NCBI RefSeq assembly: GCF_003240585.1
Contig: NZ_PCDP01000040.1
Coordinates: forward strand, 62,001-126,000
From: Arminella tubonensis
GTDB taxonomy: Bacteria; Pseudomonadota; Alphaproteobacteria; Rhizobiales; Rhizobiaceae
Direction of reading: 5' to 3'
DNA: 64,000 nt
Part shown: piece by piece, positions 62,369 to 64,000 of the stretch
Layout: the number at the start of each line of letters is the position of its first letter
Position numbering within the stretch: position 1 is the stretch's first letter
Position numbers and translations under genes: made by a program
Notes under the pieces: model-generated
Database searches by the model: none
Told to the model about the DNA's origin: nothing
The model's input: only the letters and a program-made list of their open reading frames with translations

Positions 62369-63354
62369 GGCGCGACCTGCTTCCGGGCTGCTCTTCCAAG
62401 CCCTCCGAGCAAATGATAGCCAAGCAGGATCGCAACCGCCCCGCCCATCGGATAGTGAAACAATTCAATGCGCGGCTGCCACCTTCGAACATTTTGATCC
62501 ACAGGCGTAATCCGATCGAGGGTGGCATAGATCGCCTCGAGCTCGCCCTGGTTCTGGCCGAAGAAATACCGGCCACCGGTCTTCTCCGCGATTTTCTGAA
62601 GAGTGTCGATGTCAAGTTTATCCTCGCCCGTGGCGTTCGGGTCGCCGATGGCCACGGTGTCGACTACAATGTTGTTCCGGTGGGCGATATCGGCTGCCTT
62701 CGCAGGTGGCATTTTGCTTGCGGTGTCGGTGCCATCGGTCAGCACGATCAGCAGTTTTTCGGGAACGCTGCTTTTCTCGAACATCTTGATCGCGAGGCCG
62801 ATGGCGTCTCCAAGGGATGTTCTGGGGCCGGCGATGCCGGGAAGAGCCTCTTCGATCATCGACTGGACGAGCGCGTGGTCCATGGTGAAGGGCACAAGTG
62901 GATAAGGCGCGTCGCCAAAGGCGATGAGGCCTACCCGATCGGTCGTCCGGCGAGCAACGAAGTCGGACGCGACTTTGCGCACGGCGCTGACGCGGCTTGT
63001 CAGGTCGCCGTTCGGCGCGTGAAAATCTTTTGTTTCCATCGATTGCGACAGGTCCAGCGCCAGCATCAAATCGCGCTGAGGCTCGACTTTCTGCAGCGGC
63101 GGTTCGATGAACTGCGGGCGGGCCAGTGCCGCGACGATCAGCAGCCAGGCGAGGCTTTCGGCCAGGATCTGCAGCCAGGTCCTCCGCGCGATGGCAGAAC
63201 CCATGCTCGGCGTGATCCCGGCGGCAGCGGCGATCTGGCTGAAAAATGGCAGGCGAACCGACGCCGATGTTTCCCGGTGCGGCGGCAGCAGCCACCAGAT
63301 CAGCAGCGGCAGAGGCAGAAGAACGAGAAGCCAGGGATATTCAAGTTGATACAT
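62365..63354 (-). CDS. BatA-like VWA-domain membrane protein
   Basis: A 329-aa membrane protein. Two N-terminal helices (WLLVLLPLPLLIWWLL and AESLAWLLIVAALA) flank an Arg/Pro-rich loop; a VWA domain follows with MIDAS motif DLSQSM, a conserved Thr and LIVLTDGTDT; a C-terminal helix closes it. The ATG at 63354 was chosen over an upstream in-frame start because CGAGGGCCATC precedes it and homologues begin with the membrane segment. Overlaps its neighbours on both sides, so it is part of one operon. Confidence 0.9.
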   Translation of the reverse strand: MYQLEYPWLLVLLPLPLLIWWLLPPHRETSASVRLPFFSQIAAAAGITPSMGSAIARRTWLQILAESLAWLLIVAALARPQFIEPPLQKVEPQRDLMLALDLSQSMETKDFHAPNGDLTSRVSAVRKVASDFVARRTTDRVGLIAFGDAPYPLVPFTMDHALVQSMIEEALPGIAGPRTSLGDAIGLAIKMFEKSSVPEKLLIVLTDGTDTASKMPPAKAADIAHRNNIVVDTVAIGDPNATGEDKLDIDTLQKIAEKTGGRYFFGQNQGELEAIYATLDRITPVDQNVRRWQPRIELFHYPMGGAVAILLGYHLLGGLGRAARKQVAP

Positions 63355-63865
63355 GATGGCCCTCGATCCATTTGCGAGCCGCGACAACGACATCGCCTGC
63401 CAGGTTCTGGGGCAAGATGTTCGTGTCGGCGTCGCCGTGATATTCGAGATCGTCGAGGATAGTCGCGAGCGCTTCGCCGACGCCGCCGTCCTCGCGGCTG
63501 TGCAGGAACTGAACCCAGGCGCCGCCCGAGAGGGAGGCGACATCCGCGCGTGGCCAAGCGGCAAGTGCTACGCGTTTCAAAAGAACGGCCAGGGACTGAA
63601 GCGCGTGGCGGCGCGTGGCCAAATCGCGAATCTCACCTTCCAATGCCTCAAGTTCGGCAAGCGCTTCACGGCGGTAACGGTTGGCCCGATAGTCGCGAAA
63701 CCATCGAAGGAATAGGAAAAGGGCGGCCGCCGCAAGCATCAGTGCCACAACCAACCAGCCCCATGTCTGCGGAAACCAGGATATCGGTGGCGGCGGCACA
63801 ATGTCCCGGAGCGAGCGAATAGCGGTTTCGGCGAGTTGATCCGATGCGCTTGCCATTTGAGCCAA
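63341..63865 (-). CDS. DUF4381 membrane protein
   Basis: A 174-aa protein with one membrane helix (GWLVVALMLAAAALFLFL) and a cytoplasmic basic helix region with LLKRVALAAWPRADVASLSG, as in DUF4381 proteins of Bat operons. TTG 63865 lies directly after the DUF58 stop with AGGAGG at ideal spacing; ATG 63856 is the alternative start. Confidence 0.85.
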   Translation of the reverse strand: MAQMASASDQLAETAIRSLRDIVPPPPISWFPQTWGWLVVALMLAAAALFLFLRWFRDYRANRYRREALAELEALEGEIRDLATRRHALQSLAVLLKRVALAAWPRADVASLSGGAWVQFLHSREDGGVGEALATILDDLEYHGDADTNILPQNLAGDVVVAARKWIEGHHVST

Positions 63866-64000
63866 CTAGCGCCTCCTCTGCCGCCAGGCGGACTGATCGA
63901 GGAGCCGGCGCAGCTGTGGTGCGGTCTCTTCCGCCGCGGACACTGGCAGCATCGGCAGGCCGAGTTCTTTCTGCCACGCCGCCAGCTCGCGTCCGCGCTG
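63866..64000 (-). CDS. DUF58 protein, C-terminal end only
   Basis: Only the last 44 codons are in the window; the gene continues past the right edge on the minus strand. The reading ELAAWQKELGLPMLPVSAAE then QLRRLLDQ is the usual C-terminal end of DUF58 proteins (VWA-like). A MoxR-type AAA ATPase is expected beyond the edge. Confidence 0.85.
   Translation of the reverse strand, partial: QRGRELAAWQKELGLPMLPVSAAEETAPQLRRLLDQSAWRQRRR

Overview
The window is about 60% GC, almost fully coding, and reads as chromosome of a Rhizobium-type alphaproteobacterium (order Hyphomicrobiales, family Rhizobiaceae). Supporting signs are the serS-surE-pcm-LytM order followed by yajC-secDF, DUF1127 mini-proteins, a sRNA with the hallmarks of the rhizobial alpha-r14 (NfeR1) family, RIME-like palindromic repeats, a trigger factor with a Lys/Ala-rich tail, and a class I PHA synthase. 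All product calls come from reading the sequence and recalling families; no database search was run.

Layout. 1-10.4 kb: serS (5' end cut by the window), surE, pcm, a degenerate LytM/LysM lipoprotein, a DUF815 ATPase on the other strand, yajC, a fused secDF, an Mth938-like protein and an NDUFAF6-like squalene-synthase relative. 10.4-15.2 kb: trmFO, two DUF1127 mini-proteins with candidate LysR-type operators, a three-hairpin sRNA, and a DUF2157/GDYXXLXY membrane pair. 15.3-31.8 kb: tRNA-Leu, tig, sthA, a membrane-anchored phosphatase, a divergent LysR/MFS pair, the run phaC-sfsA-map-radC, an aminotransferase, hom and recJ. 31.8-37 kb: three tRNA-Glu genes, gloA, a two-domain cold-shock protein with DUF192, tRNA-Pro, a nuclease-fold protein, an NDUFS4 homologue and tRNA-Arg. 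37-43 kb: SH3 protein, esterase, NfeD-slipin pair, phosphoribosyltransferase, thioredoxin-fold protein.

43-54.6 kb is the most accessory-looking stretch. It has three class III nucleotide cyclases with different input modules (zinc ribbon/AAA/TPR; CHASE2 membrane; soluble GAF-like), a FecR-domain exported protein with Pro-rich and His-rich tails facing the CHASE2 cyclase, two tiny HTH-like proteins, and a cytoplasmic HtrA-type protease.

54.6-64 kb: a Cys/Met-metabolism PLP enzyme, small conserved proteins, VOC and EVE proteins, a genuine formylglycine-generating enzyme, then a minus-strand DUF58-DUF4381-BatA-BatB-BatD operon that runs off the right edge. The BatB-like gene carries a clear single-base frameshift, and the EVE gene probably carries another near its 3' end.

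No insertion sequence, prophage, CRISPR array or replication origin was seen.
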